From Agarophyton chilense (Eukaryota > Rhodophyta > Florideophyceae > Gracilariales > Gracilariaceae): a DNA stretch of 64,000 nt. Shown in pieces: positions 18,950 through 28,580 of the stretch; position 1 is the first letter of the stretch; each line of letters opens with the position of its first letter. The notes below the pieces were generated by a model. That model was not told where the DNA came from and made no database searches. It saw only the letters and a list, made by a program, of their open reading frames with translations. The stretch covers positions 62,001 through 126,000 of the forward strand of contig JARGXX010000031.1 in the NCBI GenBank assembly GCA_030374765.1, given 5' to 3'. The translations under genes were made by a program, and so were the position numbers.

Positions 18950-20416
18950 ATGGCGGCAGCGCGACGATGCGACGCGTGTGGCGGCGCGCTGCCGCTGCCG
19001 AAACGTCGCGCCGCCGCGCACGAGCGACTGTGCGCGCGACTGTTGTCGCTGCGCGGCGTGCCGGCGCCGCCGTCGCCGCCGCCGCTTGGCGCCGCCCACG
19101 GGCGTGCGCGCGAGGGAGACGCCGCCGCCGTCGCCGCCGCCGTGCGCGCGCTCGCGCTGCCGCTGGGCATGCGCGCGCGACTGCTACGCGCGCTGAGTCG
19201 CGCCGCCGCCGCCGCCGCCGCCGCCGCCGACCACGACGACGACGACGACGACGCGACGACGAGGACGACGAGGACGACGAGGACGACGAGGACGACGAGG
19301 ACGACGAGGACGACGAGGACGACGACGCACGGCGTGGCGGGCACGACGTTCACGGTAGACGCGTTCGACGCGGTGCGCGCGGCGGGCGACGCGGCGTTCC
19401 TCACGCACTGGCACGCGGACCATTACGGCGGGCTGGCGGGGGCGCTGCGGCGCGCGCCGACGGCGCGCGTGTATTGCACGCCAACCACGGCGGCGCTGGC
19501 GAGCGCGACGCAGGCGCGACTGCGACTGTGCGCGCTGGCGCCGCACACGCGGCACGTGCTGGTAGACGCAGTCGGCGGCGTCGCCGACGTGTGGCTGCTC
19601 GACGCAAACCACTGCCCCGGCGCCGCGCTGGTGCTGCTGTTTGCGCGCGCCGCGCGCCGCTGGACGCTGCACACCGGCGACTTGCGCTACTGCGCGCCGC
19701 GCTTCGCCGCGCTGCCCGTGCTGCCCCAAGTGGCCGCCGCCGCCGCGCTGCACTTTCTTCATCTGGACACCACGTACTGCCACCCGCGTCACGTCTTTCC
19801 CCCGCAGCGCGCCGCGCTTGCCGCCGCGCTGTGCGCTGCGCGTCGCGAACACGCGCGCACGCGCGGCGCCTGCGTCTTCTTCTTCGGCGCCTACACCGTG
19901 GGCAAGGAGCGCGTGTTTGTTCATGTGGCGCAGCATCTTGATGTACTCATCTTCGCGCCGCCGCGAAAGGCGGCCTTGCTCCGTCTGCTGCGCATCCCTG
20001 AGCTGTCGCGGCGGCTCGTCTCAGACGCGAGGCAGGCGCGTGTGCACGTGGTGGACATGCGCCATCTGGCGGCGCCCGCGCTACGCGCCTATGTTGCGCG
20101 CCACGCGCTGTCGCCCACGCTACTCAGGCGCGGGCTCGCCGTGTGCTTTCGCGCCACGGGCTGGACGTTTGCGCGCGGCCAAACGGCGAGACGCCTCGTG
20201 CGTGGCGCCGATGGCGTGGTGCTTTATCTGCTGGCGTACTCGGAGCATTGTAGCTTTGACGAACTGCGCGCGTTTGTGGCGTGGTTGCGACCGTGTCGAT
20301 TGGTGCCCATGGTGAACGCGCGCTCTGACGAGCGCCGCCTCGCGTTGAGTCGCATGCTGGCGCATCGTGACCGACCGCTGCGCGACGCGAGCTACGAGCC
20401 GTCGCCGCTGCCGTGA
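18950..20416 (+). CDS. SNM1-type DNA interstrand-crosslink repair nuclease
   Basis: 488 residues of the metallo-beta-lactamase/beta-CASP DNA nuclease family (SNM1A/Pso2-like), which digests DNA at crosslinks in the nucleus. The N terminus has a UBZ4-type zinc finger pattern (C7-x2-C10, H24-x3-C28) that would bind ubiquitin. The MBL core starts near residue 130 with TFTVDAFDA and the metal motif FLTHWHADHYGGL (HxHxDH, about 153), then DANHCPGAALVL and WTLHTGDLRY. Beta-CASP motifs follow: HLDTTYC, CVFFFGAYTVGKERVF and, near the end, VVLYLLAYSEHCSFDELRAFV. Between finger and core lies an Ala run and a Thr-Thr-Arg repeat from a 9-bp satellite. The start at 18950 opens the zinc finger. Composition is extremely GC-rich. 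Confidence 0.92.
   Translation: MAAARRCDACGGALPLPKRRAAAHERLCARLLSLRGVPAPPSPPPLGAAHGRAREGDAAAVAAAVRALALPLGMRARLLRALSRAAAAAAAAADHDDDDDDATTRTTRTTRTTRTTRTTRTTRTTTHGVAGTTFTVDAFDAVRAAGDAAFLTHWHADHYGGLAGALRRAPTARVYCTPTTAALASATQARLRLCALAPHTRHVLVDAVGGVADVWLLDANHCPGAALVLLFARAARRWTLHTGDLRYCAPRFAALPVLPQVAAAAALHFLHLDTTYCHPRHVFPPQRAALAAALCAARREHARTRGACVFFFGAYTVGKERVFVHVAQHLDVLIFAPPRKAALLRLLRIPELSRRLVSDARQARVHVVDMRHLAAPALRAYVARHALSPTLLRRGLAVCFRATGWTFARGQTARRLVRGADGVVLYLLAYSEHCSFDELRAFVAWLRPCRLVPMVNARSDERRLALSRMLAHRDRPLRDASYEPSPLP
19256..19318 (+). repeat. 9-bp coding satellite, seven copies
   Basis: Unit ACGACGAGG repeated seven times inside the SNM1-type gene, read as Thr-Thr-Arg. It is preceded by GCC and GAC triplet runs giving poly-Ala and poly-Asp. 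Confidence 0.95.
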
Positions 20417-20915
20417 TGGTGTGTGTGTGTGTGCCGTTCTCGGCGCCTTGCTGCCGCCTGCCGCGCGCGCCCTCTCTCTCTCTCTCCGCTGTAACTTACC
20501 CGATTGCGTATAATGTTTTGGTTTGTGCTGCTCAACGTTGAATTGTTGCCCGCGCACTTGTTTGCTGTTTTCTACTGTTACCGACGCACATCTCGCAGCG
20601 CAGCTGTCGGCTCAAATATATCGCGCCGCGCTCAACCGCCTTTGGTCGTACCACAAGCGCAAGCAATGAAGAAAGCGGCCGATCTCATGGCTCAAATATC
20701 TTTGCGCAGTTACACATCTTGTTCGGCTAGCGCGCGCTACACGCAACGTGCGTGCAACTTGATTAACAGCCTTAATAACGTTGCGTTGCCGATGCGGATA
20801 AGAATCGTGAAAAACAGGCGCGCGTGCCTTTTTTGTTGTTTTACACATCACACCTTTCACACGCGCGTTTACACACTTTCTTCTGCGCTGTATCTTATTC
20901 ATTCTCTCACACAAA
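20417..20915. other. Convergent intergenic region, no gene seen
   Basis: 499 bp between the SNM1-type gene and sulfotransferase-like gene 1. It contains short GT (about 20421-20433) and CT (about 20471-20487) microsatellites and is AT-richer than both genes. Confidence 0.4.
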
Positions 20916-21803
20916 TCACGCGTCGTCCAGCACAAACGTCTTCGCCATCTCCAACGTGTCTTCGTTGGCCTGTTCCGCCCGCGCCCACAGCGCCTTGTAC
21001 AGCCTGTCGCCCTCCGCCAACCCCGCGTTCCCGATCACCATGTCCAAGTTGGTCACGTCGTCGTCTTCGTGCACGTTTCGCGTCGTGAACGACGCGTCGC
21101 ATCCAAATGCCTCCAGAAGCCGCCCCAGGTCTTGTTGCAGAGACGCCTTGCGAATCACGTAGTCGGCAATCAGCTTCCTCTTCACCGCCGCCTCCTCTCC
21201 TCCCGCAGTCAGGTACGGGTACCAGTTCAGCTCGTTGACGCTTCGTAATTCACCCACCTTGAACGCTTGTCTGCGCACCACTTGCGCCGCCCTTGCCTTG
21301 TTCAACCACTCACTTGTAGTATTCCCATGCCGCCTGGCCAACAGATGCTTCGCCGCGCTCCACAACCGCTCCTTCATTGGCGCCGTCGACGTGATGTACA
21401 AAAAGTCATCACACGTCCAACGAATCAGTTGCATGTCTGCCTCGCTCACGTAAATGTGTCTGGTCAGCAACGCCCGTCGATCCTCTTTTCTATCCGCCGC
21501 CAACATCTGTCGAATCGCCCCAGCCCTTCTCTCCCCGCCCTTCTTCCCCTTCGGAAGCGGCTGCTGCACGTACCCCGCGCTTCTCAGACACAACTCCAGC
21601 GCCCTGCCAATCGTCGTTGACCCGGTGCGAGGCGGTCTGTCGTACACGATGCACTTTGTGCGCTCCGTCGTCTCTGTCACCACTTGTTGCACCCTTCTCC
21701 TCACCCCCGCATCCCCGTCCTGTGTATGTGCTTGTCTTGCGTACAGCATGCATGCTGTGCAAACCATCAGTACCGCTGCTAGTGCAAACTGCTTTGCCTT
21801 CAT
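20916..21803 (-). CDS. Sulfotransferase-like type II membrane protein 1
   Basis: 295 residues. A short basic cytosolic tail (MKAK) and a membrane anchor (QFALAAVLMVCTACMLY) are followed by a lumenal domain, the layout of Golgi sulfotransferases. CIVYDRPPRTGSTTIGRAL (51-69) matches the PAPS 5'-phosphosulfate-binding loop and closely parallels RPPKTGSTT in the gene at 42210, so the two are relatives. In red algae such enzymes are expected to sulfate galactans. The region expected to hold the 3'-phosphate motif (TREP...S in the other copy) reads ITSTAPMKERLWSA, without the usual Arg before the Pro, so activity is uncertain. The start at 21803 was chosen over 21827 because it matches the relative's MKA start and directly precedes the anchor. 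Confidence 0.72.
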   Translation of the reverse strand: MKAKQFALAAVLMVCTACMLYARQAHTQDGDAGVRRRVQQVVTETTERTKCIVYDRPPRTGSTTIGRALELCLRSAGYVQQPLPKGKKGGERRAGAIRQMLAADRKEDRRALLTRHIYVSEADMQLIRWTCDDFLYITSTAPMKERLWSAAKHLLARRHGNTTSEWLNKARAAQVVRRQAFKVGELRSVNELNWYPYLTAGGEEAAVKRKLIADYVIRKASLQQDLGRLLEAFGCDASFTTRNVHEDDDVTNLDMVIGNAGLAEGDRLYKALWARAEQANEDTLEMAKTFVLDDA

Positions 21804-21848
21804 TTTTTGCGTTTTGCCTCTCAACACCGCGTCTGTTTTCGCCGTTTG

Positions 21849-21856
21849 CTTTTAAA
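21849..21856 (-). promoter_or_regulatory. TATA-like element before sulfotransferase-like gene 1
   Basis: TTTAAAAG on the minus strand, 46 nt upstream of the ATG at 21803; motif-based only. Confidence 0.25.
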
Positions 21857-22483
21857 TGTCAAACGCCGTGCAAGTACGTATGCCCGCCCCGTGTTTCCAC
21901 TCTCACAACCACGGCCCAAACCGCACCATCCTTCTACCATGCTCTTCGTGTGTGCCATCCCATTCCACACCCATCCCTCATGTCAGTACTCGTAGCGAGT
22001 AGCCCAGCTTTAATACACCAACCGGTGCGTCCACCGCTTCTACCTGTTTTAACTTTTGACCGCATCTGCCAAAACCCCAAAAACATTCTGTGCGGCGCCT
22101 CACATCCGTTTTGACGCATTCCGACACCCCATCCATTCCACTAACCTTCCACTTGGTGTACATCTTTAAAATATTCCCCACATGCACTAGTATCTTCACA
22201 AAGCACTCACATGCAACAGTGACTCTTGTATACATCACTTCTGCTCTGCCGTCGTGTGTCTGCGCCGCTCTCGCCGTGACACGTACTCAAAACCCTCTCT
22301 CTTTCCGCACTTTGCTTGCTTGGCTCCTTCAACCGTCCGTCTCCATCATATCTCTTGCAAGCTTCTTTTCTCGAGCTTGCTTGCCGATATCAACCACTCA
22401 AAACTGCACTCGTAAAAACTTGTGCTCCGGTGAAACGGCAGTTGCAAAGCGCTTTCTTTTTTAATAAAAACTTTCGATGCGCT

Positions 22484-22520
22484 GCCAGTCGCCAGTCGCC
22501 AGTCGCCAGTCGCCAGTCGC
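22484..22520. repeat. 7-bp tandem repeat, five copies
   Basis: Unit GCCAGTC repeated five times plus two bases; no coding role seen. Confidence 0.95.
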
Positions 22521-23468
22521 GCCCCTTCTCAACGATTGCCAACGCCCAGCGACACCACTCACATGGACGGAAGCAAGAGAGCGCCAAACAAAGCAAAGAG
22601 CAAAGCACGATTGAGAAACTGGCCTCGCGCGCCTTTTTTGCGAGACCACCGTAAAACAATCCGCTGGCGCCGCGCTGAGAGACGGTGCCAACGAAAGCGC
22701 AGTCTGTCTCCTGCACACCATTTTCCAGCCTCAATGTCCTTGGCAAACTTGGCGGACGGTGGAGGCCATGTGCTGCAGTGTTCGCGGCTCCATCACGCGC
22801 AAACGTACATGTGATACAGAACATCACCAAATCAAAACTAAATCAAAACAAACGCCGCGAGAGCGTTTGGGATCAACAAATATGGTGCGTGGCTTGACAC
22901 ACTCGGTCCTCCACGATTGTGTACTCATAAACAATAGAGCAGCACCAGATTGGCAGATCGTTAGCGCCTGCCTCACATGCCCAAGTTTCGCTTGCAGCTG
23001 GAGACGCTTCAGTAAATATATGGCATCGGGTTGCTTTGGTTCAACATGTGCGCCGCATGCAATAGAAACGGATGAACGCGGCTAACAGTGCGAGCATAGT
23101 GTGCACTGCAATCGGGCGCTCACCGCTGCTGTGCAGAGTGTGTAGGTAGACTATGCATTTCTGAGGATATGCTGTTGCCCAAGTGGTTGGTGCAAGCAAT
23201 TCACAGATAGGGCCCAGTTTCGAATTGCACTGCAACATATCACAACGCACACACATGGTTCAGTTGGTCTGCTTCACAGCCAACAACGCTCGTTTGCATG
23301 CCTTCCACACCCTCATGACAACTGAAAACTTCACTTGTGTTCGATTCCTCAGCACCCCAACTCTGCCAGCAAGCTGCTGAAATGCTTGATGGGACTCTTT
23401 AACTATGCATGTTTCGCCTTTCAAGAATATAATAATGTTCAAGTAACGTTGAGAGACTCCTGTCTGCC

Positions 23469-23588
23469 ACATTCGGCCATATCAAGTTGACAAACGCCGC
23501 ATCCCATCCCGAACTGCGAAGCTAAGTCACTTCGAGCTGGGTTAGTACTGACATGAGGGATCGGTCTGGAATCCCCAGTGCCAAATGT
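23469..23588 (+). rRNA. 5S ribosomal RNA (copy 1)
   Basis: 120 nt. The core gccgcatcccatcccgaact, gcgaagctaagtc and tagtactgacatgagggatc matches eukaryotic 5S rRNA, including the internal polymerase III control region. The ends pair as acattcggc with gccaaatgt, leaving one C-A mismatch that copy 2 does not have. A T-rich pol III terminator (ttttctttt) follows. It differs from copy 2 (29503) at 8 of 120 positions. It stands alone, with no tandem neighbours and no 18S/28S sequence nearby. It may be functional or slightly degenerate. Confidence 0.93.
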
Positions 23589-24291
23589 TTTCTTTTCCGG
23601 GATTTTCCAAACGATGCCTTTCTTTTTTCCGCGCCAAAACGGAAGCACAGAAAAGGGCAAGAGTTTGGCAGTGAGCAATGCGCCTCTCGCCGCGACCCCA
23701 TCACGTCCATAACGGGGCACACTGCGCCCCGTGCCGACGCCGGCGCGTCGTGGCCACCTACCGAAAGCACACGAGCCAAACCTGCCGTGTAGGGGGATCG
23801 CCCCCAAACACAAGGCGCGTCCAACGGAAGCACGTCCCGATTCACGTCCAACGCACAGCTGCCAGGCCCCGCGCTGGTGCCTCCACGTGCACCAAATTGC
23901 AGCGTGCAATGTGATTGGCGCGTATCTCGCGCCCAACTTCCTTCCACCTTTGCTGTATTAGTTTGTGTGCGTTGGTTGCGCACTTTTCATTTCCATGACG
24001 CCCCGCCGTCCTATCCCATCGCCATCTCTTCGCGTGCCTTGCTGCAACGTGCTTTTCGAGCGCCTTCTGTAAGCTTGGTCTCTTATAGTGTACCGTCTGC
24101 TACACGCGTCATTGCTCGTATCTACTGCACTCTTCGCTTTCCCATTTAAATCGCCCCGTCCCGGCTTTCCTCCCTACTGCTCATCTCTATCACCCCAGCC
24201 GTCTCACCTTTCCCCCCTCCCCCACGACTCCCGCCCCCACAGCCCGCAGTCCATACCGCCGTCTCCATCACATCCTCTCTCTCTCGCCGCC

Positions 24292-24555
24292 ATGCTCGCA
24301 ATTACTCCCGTCTGCGCTCGTCGCGCACGCCCGACTGCTTCCACTAACGCGGCCGTCGCCACGCTAACGCCGCCCCGAGTACCCTTTCTTTCGTCCGTGG
24401 CGCCTGGAAATACCATTGCACTGGTTCAAAGCCTGGTCAAACGCTGCCCGGAGACCATGTGTTGCGTTGTTGCGCCGTTCATCATTGGCTGCGTGTTGGT
24501 GTTCCGTGGCTTCCACTCGTACTCCGAGGAAAAGCGAAGCGCGCACATGAGCTAA
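24292..24555 (+). CDS. Small single-span membrane protein, unknown
   Basis: 87 residues, not recognised. The first ~35 residues (MLAITPVCARRARPTASTN...) are rich in Ala, Arg, Ser and Thr without acids, like an organelle presequence. One hydrophobic segment (MCCVVAPFIIGCVLVFRGF, about 56-74) is followed by a short charged tail (HSYSEEKRSAHMS). The start codon has a near-ideal context (gccgccATG) after a pyrimidine-rich leader, as in other genes here. The frame is open further upstream to 24088. Small size and lack of a known family keep this tentative. Confidence 0.45.
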   Translation: MLAITPVCARRARPTASTNAAVATLTPPRVPFLSSVAPGNTIALVQSLVKRCPETMCCVVAPFIIGCVLVFRGFHSYSEEKRSAHMS

Positions 24556-25048
24556 CTGCACTTGCGTGTCTCGCTTTACTTGTTGCTCGTTCGCAGAGCA
24601 TGCAGTTGTACTATATGCACTCGTGTTGATTTCACTCACATTATACTTCACTACATTACGGTTTGCTGTTGTTGATAAAGAACCTAGCATCTTCCTTCTC
24701 TGTACCCACAGCACGCAGCAGAATGCACACTTCAAGATACGCTGCACAGCCAATGGCGAAGCGTATTCGATCTTCTGAGCCACGGCAAGCAAGTTGTGCG
24801 TCGATCAGCGCACACATTCGCGAATCGATTTGCATTCACTGCGCTGATGAGCTGTCGTTCCATAGAGTAGTCCAACACACGGGGAAGCTCAGAACCCAAA
24901 TTTAACCCACACCGCCTATTCATACGCGTATGGCCTGTTTTTTTATTGTTCTTTTCCTTCGTGTTTTCGCTGCTGCTTGGAAAAACGCCACAACTTGATA
25001 TTCATTCAATAATATTTTATTCAATCGCCCTCAACACGCAGTATATTT
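24556..25048. other. Intergenic, no gene seen
   Basis: 493 bp between the small membrane-protein gene and the tRNA; AT content rises towards the tRNA. Confidence 0.4.
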
Positions 25049-25122
25049 GCCGGCTTAGCTCAGTTGGTTAGAGCGCGCCCTTCGTAAGGGTGAGGTCGCG
25101 AGTTCGAATCTCGCATTCGGCT
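25049..25122 (+). tRNA. tRNA-Thr (anticodon CGU)
   Basis: A 74-nt cloverleaf: acceptor GCCGGCT, D arm GCTC/GAGC with loop AGTTGGTTA, anticodon stem CGCCC/GGGTG with loop TTCGTAA (anticodon CGT), variable AGGTC, and T arm GCGAG-TTCGAAT-CTCGC. The 3' acceptor strand ATTCGGC pairs with one G-T wobble and one C-T mismatch. No intron is present. Box A (tagctcagttgg) and box B (gagttcgaatc) are intact, and a T8 terminator follows. It reads the Thr codon ACG, which is frequent in the GC-rich genes here. Confidence 0.93.
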
Positions 25123-25397
25123 TCATTTTTTTTCCACCTTGTCACATTCAAAGCTTTGGATTCCAGAGACACCGCTGACGTCAGTTCCGCACAATTGCAT
25201 ACATCGATATGTCACGACGTGTCGGAACCATTGCCGCGATGGCAATGCCACCGCGCGCTTTGACCAACGGCAAAACCCATCCTCCTCCCCAACCGCTCTG
25301 GCCCCCAGCCCAAATCCAAACACCATCACAACCGCCGTTTCAGTCACATTCACAGCCAACGTTCCTCCCCCTCTTCAGACCATCACTCCGATCCAAA

Positions 25398-26324
25398 ATG
25401 GCAGCCGCTGCGCTCAGAACCTTCTCCACCAGGCCAGCCCCTTACGTCTCATCTGCCACACGAGTTCTCTTCCAGGGTTTCACTGGAAAACAAGGCACCT
25501 TCCACGCCGAGCAGGCAATCGCATACGGAACCAATATTGTCGGCGGTACTAATCCAAAGCGTGCCGGCCAACGTCATCTAGATCGCCCGGTGTTTGCCAC
25601 CGTCGCAGAAGCAAGAGCCGAGACCGGTGCAGACGCTTCCGCCGTGTTTGTGCCGCCCTCTGGAGCCGCTGCTGCCATTGAAGAGGCTATCGTGGCAGAG
25701 ATGCCTTTGGTCGTTTGCATCACCGAGGGAATTCCCCAAAGGGATATGGTTCGAGTCAAGGGCCTTTTGAGAGATGCTACCGCTACTCGTCTGATTGGTC
25801 CCAATTGCCCGGGCATCATCAAGCCCGATCAGTGTAAGATCGGTATTATGCCTGGCCACATTCACAAGCCGGGTTCTATCGGCGTCGTGTCTCGATCAGG
25901 AACCCTCACATACGAAGCCGTCAATCAGACCACTGAGGTCGGTCTAGGTCAGAGCGTATGCGTTGGAATAGGGGGCGATCCCTTCAACGGCACCGATTTT
26001 ATTGACTGTCTTGACATGTTCCTCAATGATGAAGAGACCAAGGGAATCGTCATGATCGGCGAAATCGGCGGTCAGGCCGAGGAACAAGCTGCTGAATTTC
26101 TCAAGCAACACCCCGTGAAGAAGCCGGTTGTGGCCTTCATTGCCGGCGTCACGGCGCCGCCAGGCCGACGTATGGGACATGCGGGAGCCATCATTTCTGG
26201 GGGAAAGGGTACTGCGGCTGACAAGATCGCCGCGATGGAAGCTGCTGGTGCCAGAGTTATCAGAAGTCCCGCCACGCTTGGCACCGCCATGTTGGAAGAA
26301 ATGCAGAATGCTGCCTTGGTTTGA
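25398..26324 (+). CDS. Succinyl-CoA ligase (ADP/GDP-forming) alpha subunit, mitochondrial
   Basis: 308 residues. With the beta subunit it interconverts succinyl-CoA and succinate with nucleotide phosphorylation in the TCA cycle. The CoA-binding Rossmann domain is clear ([37 protein letters not shown]), then [20 protein letters not shown] and the ligase domain [11 protein letters not shown]. The phosphorylated active-site His lies in [17 protein letters not shown] (about residue 260). [21 protein letters not shown] is a typical mitochondrial presequence, which is why I chose the start at 25398; the frame is open to 25209. Length fits the family (about 300-330). Confidence 0.96.
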   Translation: MAAAALRTFSTRPAPYVSSATRVLFQGFTGKQGTFHAEQAIAYGTNIVGGTNPKRAGQRHLDRPVFATVAEARAETGADASAVFVPPSGAAAAIEEAIVAEMPLVVCITEGIPQRDMVRVKGLLRDATATRLIGPNCPGIIKPDQCKIGIMPGHIHKPGSIGVVSRSGTLTYEAVNQTTEVGLGQSVCVGIGGDPFNGTDFIDCLDMFLNDEETKGIVMIGEIGGQAEEQAAEFLKQHPVKKPVVAFIAGVTAPPGRRMGHAGAIISGGKGTAADKIAAMEAAGARVIRSPATLGTAMLEEMQNAALV

Positions 26325-26966
26325 TCGCTTTCTCTTTTGACCATTGTTGTATGCCAAGATGCCGAACTACTCTGCCGCCCCGGCATACGAAACAAACTCC
26401 ACCACGGTGCTATCATACAATCAGTTTTTTGTTCGTGTTTCGTTGTCGCAAACGCAAAGGGCGCGCTTTGTGGGAGAAACGATTCCTCTGTTTGCGACAT
26501 GCGTCAACTCGCTTTTGAGGGCGACGATGCCCTTCGATGAGACCTGCACTCCTGCAGGAACTCAACTTACCGACTAACGTTCATCTAGGAATAGAATCCT
26601 GCCTCGGGATACACAAGTTGGTGCTCATGTGGACAACTTGAAGCAACCCCCAAGAAATCCAGAAAGGCTGCCATCGGCCCCCGATACTTTTAAACAAGCG
26701 ATTTTCATTTTAACAAGAAAAAGTCGCATAGAGTCCGCGATACATGTACCATCTGGATCAAGCACTTTGGAATAAGAAGAGTGCAAGGGCGTACCAGATT
26801 GCGATGACAACGCATTTTGACAAAAATGTGAAGGCCAACTCGTTAGCGTGTACCTTTGTACATACGGAACATCATGAGATAATTCTTGTTCATCAGGTTT
26901 CATTTTCAGATTCCATGTTAGGAAATTAATAGGACACGGTCAACTAACGACTAAATGAAAAGTATG
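26325..26966. other. Convergent intergenic region, no gene seen
   Basis: 642 bp between the 3' ends of the succinyl-CoA ligase and HAT-repeat genes. Short frames only. Confidence 0.4.
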
Positions 26967-28580
26967 TCACTTTCTTTTGTTTGCAAGTCTTCGTAATCTG
27001 CCTGCCATACCAATATCTCCCTGATCTTCCTCAAACGCCGCCCAGACGCGCAGCAACGAAGCATCCCTACCTCGCTGTCTCGTCGTCTCCACGAACAATT
27101 CGCGCGCCCGCTCAATGCCGCCATCCCCAGCAAAGTGCTTCCATTCGAGCATGGCAAGTGAACGAACCGCCATCAAATCGCCCGAAGAAAATCTCACGTT
27201 CCTCTTCAACAACTCTCTCGCTTCGTCACAGTTACCATCTTCCTGTTCAAGCGTGGAGAGTGCGTGCAGAGTCTTGCAATCGCGTGAATCGATACGCAAT
27301 GCGCGCTTGTATAGTTCTCTGGCCTTGTCTGTGTTTCCTTGCTTGCGTTCAACGGCAGCCCACGAGTGCAATAGCCGGACCACATCCTGTGGGCGCTCCT
27401 TCCGACTGCCGATCCCCCGTTTGAACAGAGTTCGGGCAGTTCCAATGTCACCAGTATCCGCTTCCAAACGCGCCCAATTCATGTAGAGTGTTGCAGCTTT
27501 CCCCTCACCGACACGGTCGGCAGCCTCCCGGAACAGCCTTTTGGCTTCAGTGACATTGCCAGTTCGAGCCTCCAGAAGAGCCCAAGCTTGCCAGTTTACC
27601 GGATCGCGCGGATCAGCTCTGGTACCACGTTCATACAAACACCTTGCCGCATTGAAATTTTGTTCTCGCTCCTCAAGCAAACCCCATGCCTGCCAGCTAC
27701 AAGGGAAGGACGGATCTGCAATAATTGCACGTTCAAATAATTCCCTCGCGCGACCGTTGTTCCCAGTGCGATGCTCCAGGGACGCCCATGCATGCCACAC
27801 AAGCTTGTCTTTCGGGTTAGCCTCTGCAGCACGCATGTAGAGAAAGCGGGCCTTCTCAAGATTCCCGCGACCGGCTTCATGACCCGCGTAGGCTGTGTAA
27901 AGTGGTGCAGTATTGTTTCTTCTTACGGCTCTGACGCCCCTTTCAAACACACTGGACGCCTGTGAGAAGTTTTTCCGACGCATCTCCATGTTGGCCCATT
28001 GCATGTAGATGTAGGGATCGACAGCATCCGCTTCAACAGCGCGCCGAAACAGCTTTGAAGCAGTGGCAAAATTGGACGCGTTGCTCTCCAAGGAAGCCAG
28101 CGCGCTCAGCAGGACGGCATTATGAGGACAATGATCCAAGGCGCGTTTGTAAACTTTGCGAGCAGAGGACTTGCCTGAAGCAGCAGCCTCGCAATTGGCA
28201 TAAAAATGCCAAACATAAGCATCGTCACAGACCTGTTTCACGGCACGCTCCATAACTTGAGATGCATGCTTATTGCCGTGGGCTTGACGCGAGGCTTTTC
28301 CATATTCCAACCATGACTTTGCGTCCGCGGGTGCCTCGGAAAGATGCTTGGACAAGAGACGCGCGGCTGCGGCCGGATCTCCAGCGCGAAGCTCGAGTTG
28401 GGCGAGAACTGGGAGGGAAGGGATGTCTGAATTGTCATTTTGGGGTGGGACTATCGGGGCGCACGTCATTCGCACTGGTGGACGACGATACGGTTTGCGA
28501 GCGCATGTAGACGGCAATTGAGAGTGCGCAGGATGAGCGGGGATGGCGGGTGTCGCTGGAACGAAACCAGACACCATCAT
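26967..28580 (-). CDS. HCF107/Mbb1-like HAT(TPR)-repeat plastid RNA-stability factor
   Basis: 537 residues. From about residue 60 to the end lie some twelve 34-residue half-a-TPR repeats with the W..WA.LE...GN...AR.LF.RA signature (for example WHAWASLEHRTGNNGRAREL, WQAWALLEARTGNVTEAKRL). HAT proteins bind single-stranded RNA. Arrays of this length with these repeats match plant HCF107 and green-algal Mbb1, which protect the 5' end of plastid psbH/psbB transcripts. The N terminus (MMVSGFVPATPAIPAHPAHS... to RRPPVRM) is basic and hydroxylated, a likely plastid transit peptide. ATG codons at 28580 and 28577 are adjacent; the frame is open to 28715. The RNA target in this organism is unknown. Confidence 0.87.
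   Translation of the reverse strand: MMVSGFVPATPAIPAHPAHSQLPSTCARKPYRRPPVRMTCAPIVPPQNDNSDIPSLPVLAQLELRAGDPAAAARLLSKHLSEAPADAKSWLEYGKASRQAHGNKHASQVMERAVKQVCDDAYVWHFYANCEAAASGKSSARKVYKRALDHCPHNAVLLSALASLESNASNFATASKLFRRAVEADAVDPYIYMQWANMEMRRKNFSQASSVFERGVRAVRRNNTAPLYTAYAGHEAGRGNLEKARFLYMRAAEANPKDKLVWHAWASLEHRTGNNGRARELFERAIIADPSFPCSWQAWGLLEEREQNFNAARCLYERGTRADPRDPVNWQAWALLEARTGNVTEAKRLFREAADRVGEGKAATLYMNWARLEADTGDIGTARTLFKRGIGSRKERPQDVVRLLHSWAAVERKQGNTDKARELYKRALRIDSRDCKTLHALSTLEQEDGNCDEARELLKRNVRFSSGDLMAVRSLAMLEWKHFAGDGGIERARELFVETTRQRGRDASLLRVWAAFEEDQGDIGMAGRLRRLANKRK

Larger units (their letters stand above)
21804..24291. other. 2.5 kb interval; one 5S rRNA gene, otherwise no gene seen
   Basis: Apart from the 5S rRNA at 23469-23588 and a 7-bp tandem repeat at 22484-22520, open frames are short, overlapping on both strands and without domains. 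The last 200 bp become pyrimidine-rich ahead of the small gene at 24292; cccatttaaa at 24141-24150 is a possible TATA-like site. Confidence 0.4.

Noticed and set aside
18079-19404. A 441-codon minus-strand frame with Val-Val-Leu repeats opposite the SNM1-type gene
   Set aside because: It is the antisense of the 9-bp satellite and GC-rich codons. It has no domain, while the plus strand holds all nuclease motifs.
22484-22520. Short direct repeats considered as a CRISPR-like array
   Set aside because: Seven-bp units without spacers in a eukaryotic genome; a simple microsatellite.
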